A stretch of DNA of 64,000 nt from the NCBI GenBank assembly GCA_031772625.1, contig CM062811.1, positions 645,496,820-645,560,819 on the forward strand, given 5' to 3'. This stretch comes from Pinus tabuliformis (taxonomy: Eukaryota > Streptophyta > Pinopsida > Pinales > Pinaceae). The position numbers and the translations under genes were made by a program. Of this stretch, positions 1 to 11,756 are shown in pieces. Position 1 is the first letter of the stretch; the number at the start of each line of letters is the position of its first letter. The notes below the pieces were generated by a model that ran no database searches, had not been told where the DNA came from, and saw only the letters and a list, made by a program, of their open reading frames with translations.

Positions 1-735
1 ATGTTTAGAAAGTTTTCTTATGCACATGTCATCTATGAAGGAAAATTGTTTGATGTTTTGAAGATATCAAAGTAAAAATTGGGTTTCACTTATTTGATGC
101 ATTTGGGCCATGATATTGGAGGAGGTAAGTTGAAGGAAAGCCTCTCCAAGTTGGATGCCATTGTTGATTGGTCAACGACCAAGAACGTCATTTTGATAAG
201 AGGTTTCCAATGTTGGAGGAGTGTTGTTGTTGAAATTTCTTCTTTTGAAACTCCTTGACATGCATTGTCATGTGTGTGCAAAGTTTTTCATTGGGAGATG
301 TACAGTAGAAAGCATTTGATGCCTTGAAGAAAAAGATAAGTTCAACACTGGTATTAGCACTTCCGGATCTTATAAAACCATTTGAGATTCACACAGATGC
401 AAGTGATTATGCCATGGGAGCAGTTCTATTGCAACACGGTAAAACCATTTCATTTTATTCTGAAATTTTTAATGGAGCTGTAACTAACTATCCCACATAT
501 GACAAAGAAATTTATGAATTGGTACAAAGTGTTAAGAAATGGAAGCACTATTTGATGGGGAAGGATATCATCATCCGTACCGACCATCAATCGTTGCAGT
601 ATTTATAGTCACAGTCAAAGTTGCAACAGTCATGTCATTTCAGATGGATGGTTTTTCTACAACAATTTCATTTGGTTATCAGGTATAAAAAGGGAATCTA
701 CAATACGGTAGCTGATATGCTTTCAAGGCCTATTG
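1..735 (+). pseudogene. Ty3/gypsy RT C-terminus and RNase H (chromovirus fragment)
   Basis: Polyprotein remnant copying retroelement RNA into DNA. The first 310 bases, read across stops and frameshifts, encode the end of a gypsy reverse transcriptase: a YLxHxIGGGKLK-like stretch near 100-135 and the linker usually written VRSFLG...YWR, here degraded. From 324 an open frame of 94 codons carries RNase H hallmarks: HTDASDYAMGAVL (first catalytic Asp, about 382-420), FNGAVTNYPTYDKE (Glu side) and RTDHQSLQYL (about 577-606). The frame stops at a TAG near 606, then continues through QFHLVIRYKKG and VADMLSRPI to about 735. The window edge cuts off the 5' part. The family call is firm; this copy cannot make an intact protein. 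Confidence 0.88.
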
Positions 736-832
736 CAAACTCATCTGTTATACTTAAGCATAATTATGTTTTGCATGAAAGTTCATAGAACAATATGCAA
801 ATGATAGTGACTTTCAAGAAATATATGCAAGC

Positions 833-1857
833 TTGAGTCAAGGAAACCAAATACAAGAGTTGGATTATCATGTACATAAAAATTTGTTGTATCACTTGGG
901 CAAGTTGTGTATTCCACAAGGAGAAAGAAACTGTATCATAAGAGAGGCATGCACTTCATTGGTTGCTAGACACTTTGGTGTAGGTAAGACAATAGCGAAT
1001 CTTCAAATGTATTTTTATTGGCCACGCATGTTGGATAATATTTCTCGTTTCATAAGAGGATGTTATTTATGTGCTACAAGTAGGCCTAGTAATAGGAAAC
1101 TTGGTTTATACACTCCACTTCCAGTAACTTCATGTCCATGGGGGAGTATCTCAATGGAATTTGTAGGAGGTCTTCCATTGTCAAGGAAAAGTCATGATTA
1201 CTTGTACGTAGTTGTAGACAGGTTCAGCAAGATGTGCATACTAACACCATGTAAAAAGCAAATTACAGCTGAACAAACAACTCATCTTTTCTTTCAAAAT
1301 ATTTGGGTTCATTTTGGTCTTCCTACTTCCATTGTAAGTGATCGAGATTCTCAATTTGTTGGGAATTTTTGGTCAAATTTATGGGACATGATGGACACAA
1401 AGTTGAAGAAGAGTAAAACCTTTCATCCAAAAACAGAGAAAAAATCGAAGTGGTCAATAGAACAATTATTCATCGTCTTAGAGGATATTGCAACAAACAT
1501 CCTAAGTTGTGGGATGAATAGTTGCATTACATACAACATGCATATAATAGGGCAAATCATTCTTCCACAAACACATCACCATTTGAGGCATGTTATGGAT
1601 ATTTGCCAAGATCACCATTGGACTTCATCTTTGAGAAATATGTTGCTATGGAAGGTCACAGTGACATCGATAAGGTAAGGAAGTTCATAGATAAAATTCA
1701 GTTGATACATCATACAGTGCAAGAACAGCTTGAGAAAAGTCAAAGCAGCTACAAGGCAAGGCATGACAAACACTGGATAGATCAAAAATTTCAAGTTGGA
1801 GATGAAGTTTGGTTATATATTAGCAAAGAGAGACTTCAAGGGAAGGTAAAAAGATGA
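833..1857 (+). pseudogene. Ty3/gypsy integrase, frameshifted
   Basis: Integrase region directly downstream of the RNase H. The zinc-binding HHCC part is visible: ARHFGVGKT then RGCYLCATSR near 960-1085. It is followed by the catalytic core with SMEFVGGLP (first Asp replaced by Glu), VSDRDSQFVGNFW (second Asp, about 1335-1370) and, after a frameshift near 1430-1460, a degraded GQTEVVNRT-like segment carrying the Glu. The frame then resumes as HYIQHAYNRANHSS (about 1522-1565) and FQVGDEVWLY (about 1790). Loss of the first catalytic Asp plus the frameshift make it a dead copy. It forms one transcription unit with its neighbours at 1-735 and 1854-2219. Confidence 0.88.
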
Positions 1858-2219
1858 AACCAATCCATTATGGTCCTTTTAAAATTCTTGAAAAGATTGG
1901 TAATAATGCATTCAAGCTTGATTTGCCTCCTTACATGAAAATATACTTTATTGTTAATGTTGAGAATTTGAGATTGTTTGAGCCTCCTTTGATTGATGAT
2001 CATGGAGAGCATGTTCAGCTGCCATCAATAGATGGTTTCTCGCTAGAATATCTAGATGAGCTTCAACAAGATCTCATACTTGACAAAAGAACGAGAACTT
2101 CAAAGATATGGGATGTCGAATACCTTAAAGTGGGACTCAAGGGACAAAAGCCTTCTCAAGCCAAATGGTTGCAGACCGAAAAGGTGAGGGAGCTGTACCC
2201 TCACTTGCTGAACAGTTGA
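1854..2219 (+). pseudogene. Integrase C-terminus with chromodomain (chromovirus)
   Basis: A 121-codon open frame closes the polyprotein. It begins with the integrase GPFKILEKIGNNAFKLDLP motif and V-N-VENLRLFEPP, followed by a chromodomain-like tail: ILDKRTRTSK (about 2077-2106), EYLKVGLKG and QAKWLQTEKVRELYPHL. In chromoviruses this tail recognises histone marks and steers integration into heterochromatin. The ATG at 1854 overlaps the end of the previous frame, so the two probably were one frame in the ancestor. The stop at 2217-2219 lies 31 bases before a polypurine run, as expected for the end of pol. Confidence 0.8.
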
Positions 2220-2250
2220 TAGTATCTTTTGGGGTCCAAAAGGCTTATAG

Positions 2251-2261
2251 TGGGGAGGAAT
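2251..2261 (+). other. Polypurine tract of the 1-2219 gypsy element
   Basis: The run GTGGGGAGGAA lies just past the end of pol and abuts TGATCAGG. That is the normal order pol, polypurine tract, 3' LTR. In the intact element it would prime plus-strand DNA synthesis. Confidence 0.55.
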
Positions 2262-2580
2262 GATCAGGTGCTCAGTATTTAACTGAAAATGAAAAGTTCT
2301 CTGATTGGCCCGAAAACTATATGGCTACGTCCATATTGTCAAGACTATTGCAACACAATTCGTTTCATTGAAAATGGAGTCCGGATAAAGGAGAAAAGGC
2401 TTGTTGTTCGTTTTCATAAATAGCTAAAAGGAGTGCAGAATGGGACAGAATGATGACATGGCAGTCTAGTCAGCAATCCAACCAGCAAGGGGAATCTTCT
2501 TCACTTTTCTCCCAATGGGGTTGTGACAAGTGTCATCTCCAGATTCGCCAGTGTGGTTATGTGGGAGATTGCTTAATTGG
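2262..2580 (+). repeat. Probable start of the 3' LTR (end not resolved)
   Basis: The LTR should begin with TGATCAGG right after the polypurine tract. No partner LTR is present in the window (the 5' side is cut off), so the right end cannot be placed; 2580 is only where the composition changes to an AT-rich stretch. No protein-coding signal is seen here. Confidence 0.35.
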
Positions 2581-2828
2581 CCTCTAAGGTGGAATTCAAA
2601 TTTATTTTTATTTAAATATTATTATATATTATATATATAGTATTATTTATATTATATAGTTTTCATTAACTATATATATATAAACAATATTAAATCCACA
2701 TTTCATTTAACAAAGTTCAAAGGCATATATACATTAGATTTCAAATGGTATGTCAAATACAAAATGGTGAATTTAACCAAGGTTTCGATGACATATTATA
2801 TGGTATTAAAAAATTGCAATGGGGGAGG

Positions 2829-2891
2829 GCGGGTTTGAACCCGTGACCTCCCCCTCATAACTTCCATGCATTACCATCAAGCTACAACTTG
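2829..2891 (-). repeat. tRNA-like (SINE-head-like) sequence with A and B boxes
   Basis: On the minus strand, TAGCTTGATGG (2884-2874) matches a pol III A box. GGGTTCAAACCC (2842-2831) matches a B box. They are about 43 bases apart, the spacing found in a tRNA. The flanking bases that should form the acceptor stem do not pair, and the T-loop is one base short. It is therefore not a working tRNA gene but a tRNA-derived relic or SINE head. Such tRNA-like pieces also occur by chance inside plant LTRs. Confidence 0.45.
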
Positions 2892-3609
2892 TATGCGTTG
2901 TATGGAGGGCCACACACATTTATTTAAAGCCTTAATTGTTGACTGACGATGGAGAGGAGGGAGCTAGCCCTGCAGGGTTAACCCCCTCTCCGTGCGACCA
3001 CAAACCACATGACCAAGGGCCAGTGCCAGCACTAAACACGTTTAGAACACCATTAATCCAGGATTAGCCTTAATTAATTCGTTGATTAAGTTGGCAGAAA
3101 ATATGGCGGAGCCACCAAATCTGGAACCACCACCAAACTTGGTGGACTTAATTGGAGTCTCTCTAGATTTAGTGGAGGTTTCCTAGGAAAAATTGAAAGA
3201 GGCATAACTTACAAAATTTTCTACCAAATTGAGATCAGAAAGAAGTGTTCTTATCTAATTTGGACCTTATGAACAAATTGGTGCAAGAATAAAGATCCAT
3301 AGGGATTTCTAAACAACATATTTGCCACATTGAGCTAATAAAGAGGCCCAAGCCATGGAAGTTGGACCAAGGAGATGTAGCCCATGAGGGGTGAACTCCT
3401 TCATCAAAACACTGTGTTAATGTGTCTCTTTGATGGTTTGTTGTACTCTAGATGTTTTCTGTTCATTATTAATTTTTGAAGCTATTTTTCTCATGAATGT
3501 CTTGTTTAACTTAAGGAAATTTACCTGTTTGTAAGCACCAACAACTAAGGAAACCTCAGCTCAAAAATAAAGAAGAAAGAACATGTTTATAAATTTGTAA
3601 TTTTTATTA
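2892..3609. other. Unassigned DNA
   Basis: No reading frame, repeat or transposon end is recognised in this stretch. The phrase CACCAAA with TTGGTGG recurs near 3115-3145, but nothing longer. Confidence 0.3.
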
Positions 3610-4680
3610 GCACAACAAAACTAATCATACAAATACAGATCAGTATAGATGTAGCAAAGTGACAAAGCCAATTCAGGAATAGTTCCTTTGTCATCCATGC
3701 ATGGGGATGTGTTGCCATGCATGCACCTGGTTCACAGTTTGTATATAGTTTTTTAGTTGTGTTTTACCTTTGAATAGGTAAAATACCGGGATTTACGAAC
3801 TAATTGCATTAACACAAGAAAGTATATTGATTAAATCCCTGCTCTTAGGCAAAATCTTATGCACATTTATGCCCCCTCTTTTGGAAATTATCCACATACC
3901 ACAATTCCTTCCTGTCTGTAAGCTTGTTTCATCACAGTTCCATATATGGTCTGGGGCATATGAGTGTTTCTCATATGTAGCAGAAAGAGTGTGATAGAAC
4001 TTGGACACAATTGCAGGGCGTAGATTTAAAGCCATGTCTCTGTCAAGGCCCTCAGCTGTATGTAGCACAAGGTCTGGATGCCTTTTTTTAAATCCACTCC
4101 ACCATGATTTACTAGGAAACCTATCTTTGAAGGGGTTTGGCCTCCCTTGACATATTTGAGCTATTGTGGGTTTAAGTTGTATAATCTTTAACCCATGTCG
4201 TAATTGGGCCATCACCTTACACCACTCAACCACCTCGGCCTCCTCCTCTTCATCTTCAGTGATAACTATAACAGGCCCTCTACGCTTCGTATTAGTCAAC
4301 CCATTTATCTAATAATGTACGTTAGAGGTAGCAATACCATGTTTTTTTGTAAAGGCACCGATTGAATGTCCCTTAAAATCAATGTCATCAATTGCAGCTA
4401 GCATGTATTGCTTTTTCTAGCCTTTGGTGGCACTGATTTTATTTGTTGAACTTGCATCTTACACTGTGGTTGAAGGGGGCTTTGTGGTTGACGGTGGGAT
4501 AGCATGATCTGCCACCACAGTGTCCTTTTCAATGACATTATTGGCGCATTGGGAGCATTCACATCACCCCCCCATCCTCATCTAATGAAGTGGATCACAA
4601 TTGGGCCCCCCTCACCCCTCGCCTCCTCTTGTTCCTTGTACGATCTGCAATAGAAACTCTTGGCATGGCTACAACAACCT
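3610..4680 (-). pseudogene. Pogo-type (Tc1/mariner superfamily) transposase, broken
   Basis: Remnant of a DNA-transposon transposase. An open frame of 168 codons (4299-3793) contains a CENP-B-type helix-turn-helix region (PNPFKDRFPSKSWWSGFKKR, residues 54-73) and the start of a DDE_1 domain with the first catalytic Asp in WNCDETSLQ (Asp123). Upstream, across a stop near 4310, is a psq-type helix-turn-helix remnant (DFKGHSIGAFTKKHGI, about 4335-4380), with a possible start at about 4668 (MPRVSIADRT). Downstream, across stops, IPVFYLFKGK and then HPHAWMTKEL-like and WLCHFATSI-like pieces extend to about 3610. The second and third acidic residues of the triad are not seen. Terminal inverted repeats were not found. 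Confidence 0.82.
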
Positions 4681-4867
4681 GCAAAGTAACCACCAAATTC
4701 TGATTTAAAAAAATTGTATTAGAAAACAAGGAAATTCATTGGCCTTTGCAATCAATGAGCAACAACAATCAATGCTTTATCTATATATTGTAATTGAATA
4801 CATCTCGGATATGAAAATCATTATTGGAAGGGTTTAAACTTCTTTATTTGATTCTTAGATGATTTTT

Positions 4868-5330
4868 ATGAGTTATCAGGAAGAGCTATTCCTTTTTAAT
4901 TTTGTAACAGGTTTGACATAACATAATTTCTTTAACCCAACTATTTTTCCATGTCCTCAAATGATTGTTCTTGGCATTAATTTTTTTCTTGGCATTCATT
5001 TTATTCCTACTTGGTGAAAATATGGGCTATCAAGAAGAGTTATTCCTAATTATTTTTGTAACATCTTTGCCACAACATAGTTTCTTCAACACAACTAGCT
5101 TTTTGTGTCCTCAAATCGTTGTTCTTTTCATTCTTTTTGTTCTTGGCATTCATTTTATTCCTAGTTGGTAAAAATATGAGTTATCAAGAAGAGCTATTCC
5201 TTTTTATTTTTTGTAACAAATTTAACATAAATGAGTTTCTTCAACCCAACTAACTTTTTGTGTCCTCAAATCATTTTTTTTGGCACTCATTTTGTTCTTG
5301 CCATTTTTTTATTCGTAGTAAGGGTTAGCA
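4868..5330. repeat. 154-bp tandem repeat, three copies
   Basis: Units begin at 4868, 5022 and 5176 with ATGRGYTATCARGAAGAG and share later blocks (ATTCCTWWTTATTTTTGTAACA, ACATAR-TTTCTTYAACMCAACTA, TGTCCTCAAAT, TTCTTGGCATTCATTTTATTCCTA). The spacing is 154 bases both times. The third copy is incomplete. The unit is T-rich; the 68-codon open frame inside (4965-5171) is a by-product of the repeat. Confidence 0.8.
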
Positions 5331-5385
5331 TGTTTTTATGTAAGGGTTCTTAGTTGTAGTCTCTTTATGTAGTTATGTAGTTATT

Positions 5386-5674
5386 TTGATTTCAGATTCA
5401 CCTCAAGAACATATATTTTCAATTTTTTCATTCTTCACTCATTGTTATACTGTTGGAGGCATATGATCTCAATGAGAATTAATATAGGTAAGAAATTATC
5501 CTTGTTGTTGACTGCTTAGGGACAACATCTCACACTTAGTTTTCTGTGTGCCAATCAACTTTGGTTCTTTACATAATTATGGGTTTGTTGGTAGCATACA
5601 ACACCTAGGGCACCCTCTTGAGACTGAAAAAGAGAATTTCTAAACCAGTGGGTTTGTTATTCATTTAGAAATGC
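5386..5674. repeat. Direct repeat, copy 1 of 2
   Basis: This stretch starts TTGATTTCAGATTCACCTC and ends CATTTAGAAATGC. It recurs about 1,030 bases to the right (6416-6692) with small differences. The ends do not show TG...CA and no primer site follows, so it is not a clear LTR. Inside each copy, a GTAAGAAATT block and a TTCTTTACA block about 90 bases later resemble intron borders. Confidence 0.75.
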
Positions 5675-6415
5675 GTTGGTGACTAGCCACCCCAACAAGT
5701 CTTCATTCTTTGGACAATAGTGTCCTGTTAAAGTCTTAAAAAACTAGCACTTATTAGTGTTGTTAGTCCCGCTTGGAGCGACAACACTAGCTTGACTTCT
5801 TGATCCATAGAAACAATCTTTCAAAGAGTCTTCTTGAACGTATTTCTTGATTTCACTGAAGAATGATTCTTACACAACCAAATGAACTAAAGTACTATAA
5901 ACGCGGTGCAACCAGCAACTAGAGCGTACCTAACTGGGGTAAGATTGCCCAGCTTGTCAAAACCCCACAGGTGATTTATGTGCATATCAATTTGGATCTG
6001 TGAATTTCTCCTGAAAACTATATGTGGTTGCATTGTATAATGAGGAATATACACACAAAAAGACATACCGAGAATTCCCCTCATAAACCCATATCACATA
6101 ACATTTCACTTTAGATCAGAAATCCATTAGACATCATCAATCACATAGAATCCATCAGATCAAAATCACAAAACAAATATCATATACAACACATACATAA
6201 TTTAGTCTTATATCAATCAATTACATGCATTATTGAGCCATTATTTGTTAGACCGTTGAGTCTAATAAGATTTCATGCTTTTATCCTCTTCATGTCATGT
6301 CAAGGAAGAAACAATTGAAACAAACCTAGGTGATATCACCACCCTAATTCACTCTACTAATTGTTGTTAAATGTATTGCAATGTTTAGTTTGCTTGATAC
6401 ATATATTGATTTCAG
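5675..6415. other. Unassigned DNA between the direct repeats
   Basis: No coding signal is recognised. The 65-codon frame at 6084-5887 (minus) has no family features. Confidence 0.3.
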
Positions 6416-6692
6416 ATTCACCTCAGGAACATATCTTTTCAGTTTTGTCATTATTCACTCATTGTTATATTGTTGGAGGCATTTCATCTCAAAGAGCATT
6501 AATATAGGTAAGAAATTATCCTTTTTTTTACTGCTTAGGGGCAATAGCTCACACTGAGTTTTCTGTGTGCTAATCAACTTTGATTCTTTACAGATTTATG
6601 GGCTTGTTGGGAGCATACAACACCTAGGGGACCTCCTTGAGATTGGAAAAGAGAATTTCTAAACCAGTGGGTCTGTTATTCATTTAGAAATG
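6416..6692. repeat. Direct repeat, copy 2 of 2
   Basis: Second copy of the 5386-5674 block, same orientation, about 12 bases shorter because of small deletions. The acceptor-like TTCTTTACAG is intact here, whereas copy 1 reads TTCTTTACAT. Copy 2 is therefore closer to a possible spliced ancestor. Confidence 0.75.
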
Positions 6693-6940
6693 CTTCTCTA
6701 ACCAGACAATGAATCTACCTGACATTAGAATTTTCTCTTTGAAAGGATATTCTTTGCTATTGTAATAGTTTGATATTGAGTTGAAGGAGTCAGATTTGAG
6801 GTTATCATGGAAATGAAATTGGTTCTAAATCAGTAATGAAATTGGCTGTAATGGATTTAATTTACCCTTGTTTCTCAACAAAAATAACATTATTCATTAT
6901 TCAACAAAAATGGTAACATTATTCAACAAAAACATACCTT

Positions 6941-7150
6941 TATGTCTCTAACAACTGATGAATAGAATGAATGTAACACTGTGCACACACTCTGTTTGTA
7001 TGTCTCTAGCACCTGATGAATAGAATGAATGTAATAGTGTGCACACACTCAGTTTTTATGTTTCAAACAACTTTTGAATAGAATGAATGTAACAGTGTCT
7101 GAACACTTTGATTGCGTGTCTCCAATAGTTGATAAGTAAAAGAAATGTTT
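6941..7150. repeat. 58-bp minisatellite, four decaying units
   Basis: Units begin at 6941, 6999, 7057 and about 7114 with TATGTCTCTARCA-like starts, followed by GAATAGAATGAATGTAA and GTGCACACACTC. The period is 58, 58 and 57. The last unit is the most altered. No spacer structure suggests a CRISPR array. Confidence 0.8.
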
Positions 7151-9407
7151 GAAATGAAAATGAGTAAGAGTTGATGTTTTATAGTTTTTTCATATAAAAT
7201 TTAATTGGTAGGGAAGATTGGCATAGATTGCGAGAATTTAAATTAAAGTACAAGCGAGAATTGAAATTAACTGATAACTCTTTGCATTAAAGTATTCAGA
7301 ACGTAAATACAACCAGAACTTAGGTCATCCGAGTGCTTTAGTATATTTCATGTTTTAGTATATTTAGTATATTTCATGTTTTGATTAATTGTGGTCGAAA
7401 GTATGTGGAGATATGCCTTGTAACGTCTAAGGTGTCCACTTGGGGCTTGCAACAAATGTGTTAAAAATTCTAAGGTGACTGAGGAGGTAGAGGCCACGAT
7501 TCCATGTGGGCCAGGGTTTCCACATGGAATTACATTAATTAAAAAAATTAGTATTTATAATGTCCATGATTAAAGACTTGTATGTTGGCCATTTGGAAAG
7601 GAAAGGAGGTTGGTAAACCAGTTCGCCTCTAATAGGAATTAAGGAAATATGAGAAAGGTTTACCAGCGATCATGGAAGAAGCCCCTATGCCATGAATAAT
7701 TAGCTATCAAATGGAAGAAATATAGTTACAGGCTTGATGGAAGCAGACAAAAAAATTGAATTTTAGACATAGAAGGAATTGGGGAAATTAGGATGGACTT
7801 TAGAAGGTCATAATTTTTAACCTGTATATCATAATTCAACATGTGAGTAGTTGATGAAAAGGTAATTCTGAGAAGATTGTGATTATCTATCCATAATTTT
7901 GATTTGAGGCCAATAGTTTTGAGAAATTTTAGAGCAAAGCTATTGGAATCTTAAAGAGTCATCGAATGGCCTAATAAGTTGTAGAGTTTCGTAGGGCATA
8001 ACGTTTTTCGCCGATATTGAAACGACACAAACACATAGCCAATAGAAAGATATTAACATGGGGAACATTATGGGAAACCCATAATTTGATGTAAAATAAG
8101 GTTTGTGAGGAAAAATATCATGGAAAGCGAAAGGTATAATTGAAAAATAAGCAAGTGGGTTAAAACTTTTGGAGGGCATATATTTTAGCCTAAGAATCAG
8201 AAATTGGTAAGGGAGTAGTCAATAGATACCTATTGATTGGAAGAACATGTTGGAGAGCCCATAATTTGAATATGGGTGAGAAATGTTGAAGAAAATATCT
8301 TAGAAAGTTATAGGGTCAGGATGCCTTTTAACAATGACATAGGTTGGTATGGGAAATGATTGGATAAATGGTTGCCAGTATAACATTGAAGTAGATATAA
8401 GTACAACTATGAGGGTAGTAGCTATATGAGGTATAGGTGGATGGTAAAATTGAACATGAAAATCATTTAGCAGGAGGATCTTCCTAAACCTTTCTCATTG
8501 ATACTTTATTTTAAAATATTAAATATGATATATAGGTTTATGTGATGTATATGCACGTATGTATGTGATGCATGAGCATGTGTGTGATGAGTGCATGTTG
8601 GGTGTCAGCGATATGTTGAATGGTTTAGGAAATAGCTCATATAGAAGCTAATCATAGTTGTTATGTTTCTAATGATGTAACTTTCAAGGATACATTCTTC
8701 TTTCACACAAAGGCCTCGGCAAGATGCATCACTCGAGGAACTATTAAACAATGAAGGGGATGTTTGAGCCTAGAAGGGCTAGTATGAAGAAAAGAGAAGA
8801 GAAGAGAAGAGAAGGAAAGAAAAATAAATGAGAATAGATGATCTAATTGAACCTCTTAGGGACGAGAGAGAAGAATGGATTACTCAAGGGTTGGGAAGGT
8901 ATCTAGAGACCTCATAAAAGCAGTAATGTGGAGGTTGCTAAGATTTTGTACCTTGGTTGGTGGAAGGCACAAAATATGTATGTTAAATTGGGCTAGTAGA
9001 TGCCCATGAAGACAACATCAAATTGATTCTTACAAATAAGTATCAATTTAGTTTGCATATTTTATTCTTGTGTATTTTGATTTATGATTTATAAATTGAA
9101 ATTCTTAAGAATGAAATATTTGAGAATAGACTATTGGTTCATGGGTATCAAGAGAGAATTATCACAAGTCATTATAGCTTCAGGATATGAAAGTTTTGTA
9201 ATAATTTACAGGAACAACAATTAGTGAGGCATAGTGATTAGAAACTTCATGCAAAGATTGTGTATGGGTTTTCTTGTAGGCATGCAAGTGATATAACTTG
9301 GTATAGGTAGTATAACTAGGGAAAACACTACAAAAGAAACACATATGGTTGTAAGATATGGTATATAATAAGTTTATAAGTGTAGGGTTATGATAGATTC
9401 ATAATGG
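7151..9407. other. Unassigned, AT-rich DNA
   Basis: I see no gene. Small local repeats occur: TTTAGTATATTTCATGTTTT twice near 7341-7382, and an AGAAGAGAAG run near 8790-8817. The segments near 8040-8130 and 8220-8310 look like diverged copies of each other (GGGGAACATTATGGGAAACCC versus GAACATGTTGGAGAGCCC, each before CATAATTTGA). Confidence 0.3.
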
Positions 9408-9713
9408 ATGTACGACATGTTAAAGGAGTTGATTTGTCACCAGTGGATTAATAGGTTACAATGGGTTGTGATATGTTACAATAGGTCCATTGCAGGTTGC
9501 CACGGGGATGGTGATGAGGTAGGATGGTTTTGTAACAAAATATTGTATAAGTTTTGTCATACGAATTCACGTGGCATAACTGTTACAAGAAAATTTGGCC
9601 TGAGCAAGAAAGCTACTTTTAACCTAGTAGTTCAGAGAATGATCTACCTAGATTTTCGTGTGATCATGAACAAGATCAAAGAGTCAAACCCCAATCCTTT
9701 ACTTTACAAATAA
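9408..9713 (+). CDS. Small open frame, no recognised family
   Basis: A 101-codon frame starting MYDMLKEL and ending SNPNPLLYK. It has no signal peptide, no membrane segment and no motif I know. The surrounding DNA is non-coding in character, so it may be a chance frame. It is listed because it is the longest frame in the 7-11 kb stretch. Confidence 0.12.
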   Translation: MYDMLKELICHQWINRLQWVVICYNRSIAGCHGDGDEVGWFCNKILYKFCHTNSRGITVTRKFGLSKKATFNLVVQRMIYLDFRVIMNKIKESNPNPLLYK

Positions 9714-11756
9714 ATACATTCAACACTTGCACATGATAATATGGAGACCTGAAGCTAAAATCTGGTATCCTCACAGATTGACAAATTATATTGGGTCTAA
9801 TGCAGAGGAATCTCACTTACACTTGAAGATCTCGTTCCACTTGTGATAAAACAAGGCCTTACACACAACACCACCAAACAAGAAAACAATGGTGTTTCCA
9901 GAGAGGGTATATCAACTTAAAACCAACAAATGCAAACATAAAACATGTTCAAAACATGGATATAGAAATGGAACATGTCTATTAATCCAAAATGAAAGTG
10001 CATCAAATGTATACCTCTCAAAAAATGAGATCCTCTCCCTAAGCTTGTAGCATGGTCTCCTCCTCGCAACACATCAGAGCTCTCACGTTATAGTGTGGAT
10101 ACTAGATCTAACCCCTTTTCCCCTTGGTGAGATTATATAGGTTCATTTTATCCTTTGGGAGAATGTATCTCAACATTAAGGGGCTTGAGAAGTTAAGAAA
10201 ATTCTACAATAATGGACCCCTAGCCAACTCATATACAAGTGGGTCAAGTTAATCTCCTTGAAAATGACAAACTCTAAAAATTGTTTTCACAATTATGAGC
10301 TTTTTCTCAATTATCTCAATTATGAAATAATTATTATCCGATAATTATAAAATTGTGACAAAATAATTATGAGAAATAACTCAATCATGTAATTCCACCA
10401 TTTTAACATGGGATACATCTCACATAAGTAAAAGAGAAGGTGAAAGGGGACGTATTCTAGCCAACAACTAATTTAAGTTGAACTTGGGTTTCTCTCACTA
10501 TAATGGAGTAGAAAATATGGTTATAAAAATTCCCCCTAATGCATGAGGTCAAAAGAGAAACTGATGGCCGAAATGCATTACAATAAAACTTTAGGCCTAA
10601 AAATGGGAGGAAGGAGCCAAAAATGTGAAGTTGGATTGGAGGAGATCAAATGCTGAAGTCTTAACTCTGTTGATAACATCCCCGAGGCGGGAATACCCAT
10701 GCTCCTTCATAAAGGTAAACCAAACATGGCCACTAAACATACACTGCAGATCCATGACATGAAGTGCTGATACAATTCCACGAACAATACACATTGGATC
10801 CATTCGATTGATCAAACAGATCATAGCTACCAACAAATATAATGTGGACCTATGGCACAATATACATCAGTAGGACTATGGACACATAACAAATATGAGG
10901 TGTCTCAGAGTAGTTCTCAAAGTATATGAATTGTGCATAACTCCAATGCAACTTGGGAAGGGTGTCATAAGAGTGAAATGTCCCAAACCAGGGTCTTCGA
11001 CATAACCCCGATGGTATGAATCTACAATATGCGAATAAACAAGCTAATGTCAATCATGGTAGAAATTTTCTAAGTACTGGGCGATGAGGTAAACTAGCAA
11101 CAGATGTGAGGGAATCCACCAATGATGGGAATGAACCCCAAGGTACCTAAAACATTCCACTAAGTGCGAATATATGAGATGAAGTCAAACACTCACGGAC
11201 TCGACCAATCAGAAGTCAATGATGTAAACCCATTGTCGATCATGAGGAAACCTACCACTAAGGTTTGCAAGCTCCAAGGTACTACTGGTTCCTGTATCAC
11301 CTCCTAGATAATGAGTTGAAGTCGACAGGAGGAGATCTGTAGAAGGAGGGACTTGTTGTATCCCCCATTAATTGACACGTAATAGACAAAGATGATATAG
11401 TGGATGGATGAAGTCATGAAGCGATCAAGTAAAACTAACACGGGGATGCCTGACACAAAAAGTCAACAAGAAATTGTATATGGTTGACACAGGATGAGAC
11501 TTACCTTGAACACATAATGACCTGACACAAAAGTGAATTAGTAGCATGATTAATGAGCACCATGTGATATCGTGCAATAAATTCAGGAGGCATTGAGGGA
11601 CACTCCATATGATGGGAAGAGTAACTGACCACAGGAGTAGACATAATCATATGTATGGTACAACTCCTAAGCCAGGTAAAAACCAACTATAAGATAATGA
11701 TGCAGACATGTGCCATGCTCAAGGGAGATACAATTGATGCTACGATTTTTACATTA
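9714..11756. other. Unassigned DNA, possibly the distal part of an old retroelement
   Basis: The only frames here are short minus-strand ones (10860-10597, 11053-10850, 11686-11501). None shows RT, integrase or other family motifs. The region lies downstream of the minus-strand gypsy gag of element F and could be its eroded continuation, but nothing seen proves this. Confidence 0.25.

Noticed and set aside
2829..2891. A functional tRNA gene on the minus strand
   Set aside because: The acceptor arms do not pair and the T-loop is one base short; only the A and B boxes are convincing.
5386..6692. A small LTR element bounded by the 280-bp direct repeats
   Set aside because: The repeats lack TG...CA ends, no primer site or polypurine tract adjoins them, and no target duplication is seen.
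6941..7150. A CRISPR-like repeat array
   Set aside because: Units are directly adjacent with no spacers, diverge steadily, and the DNA is plant nuclear; it is a minisatellite.
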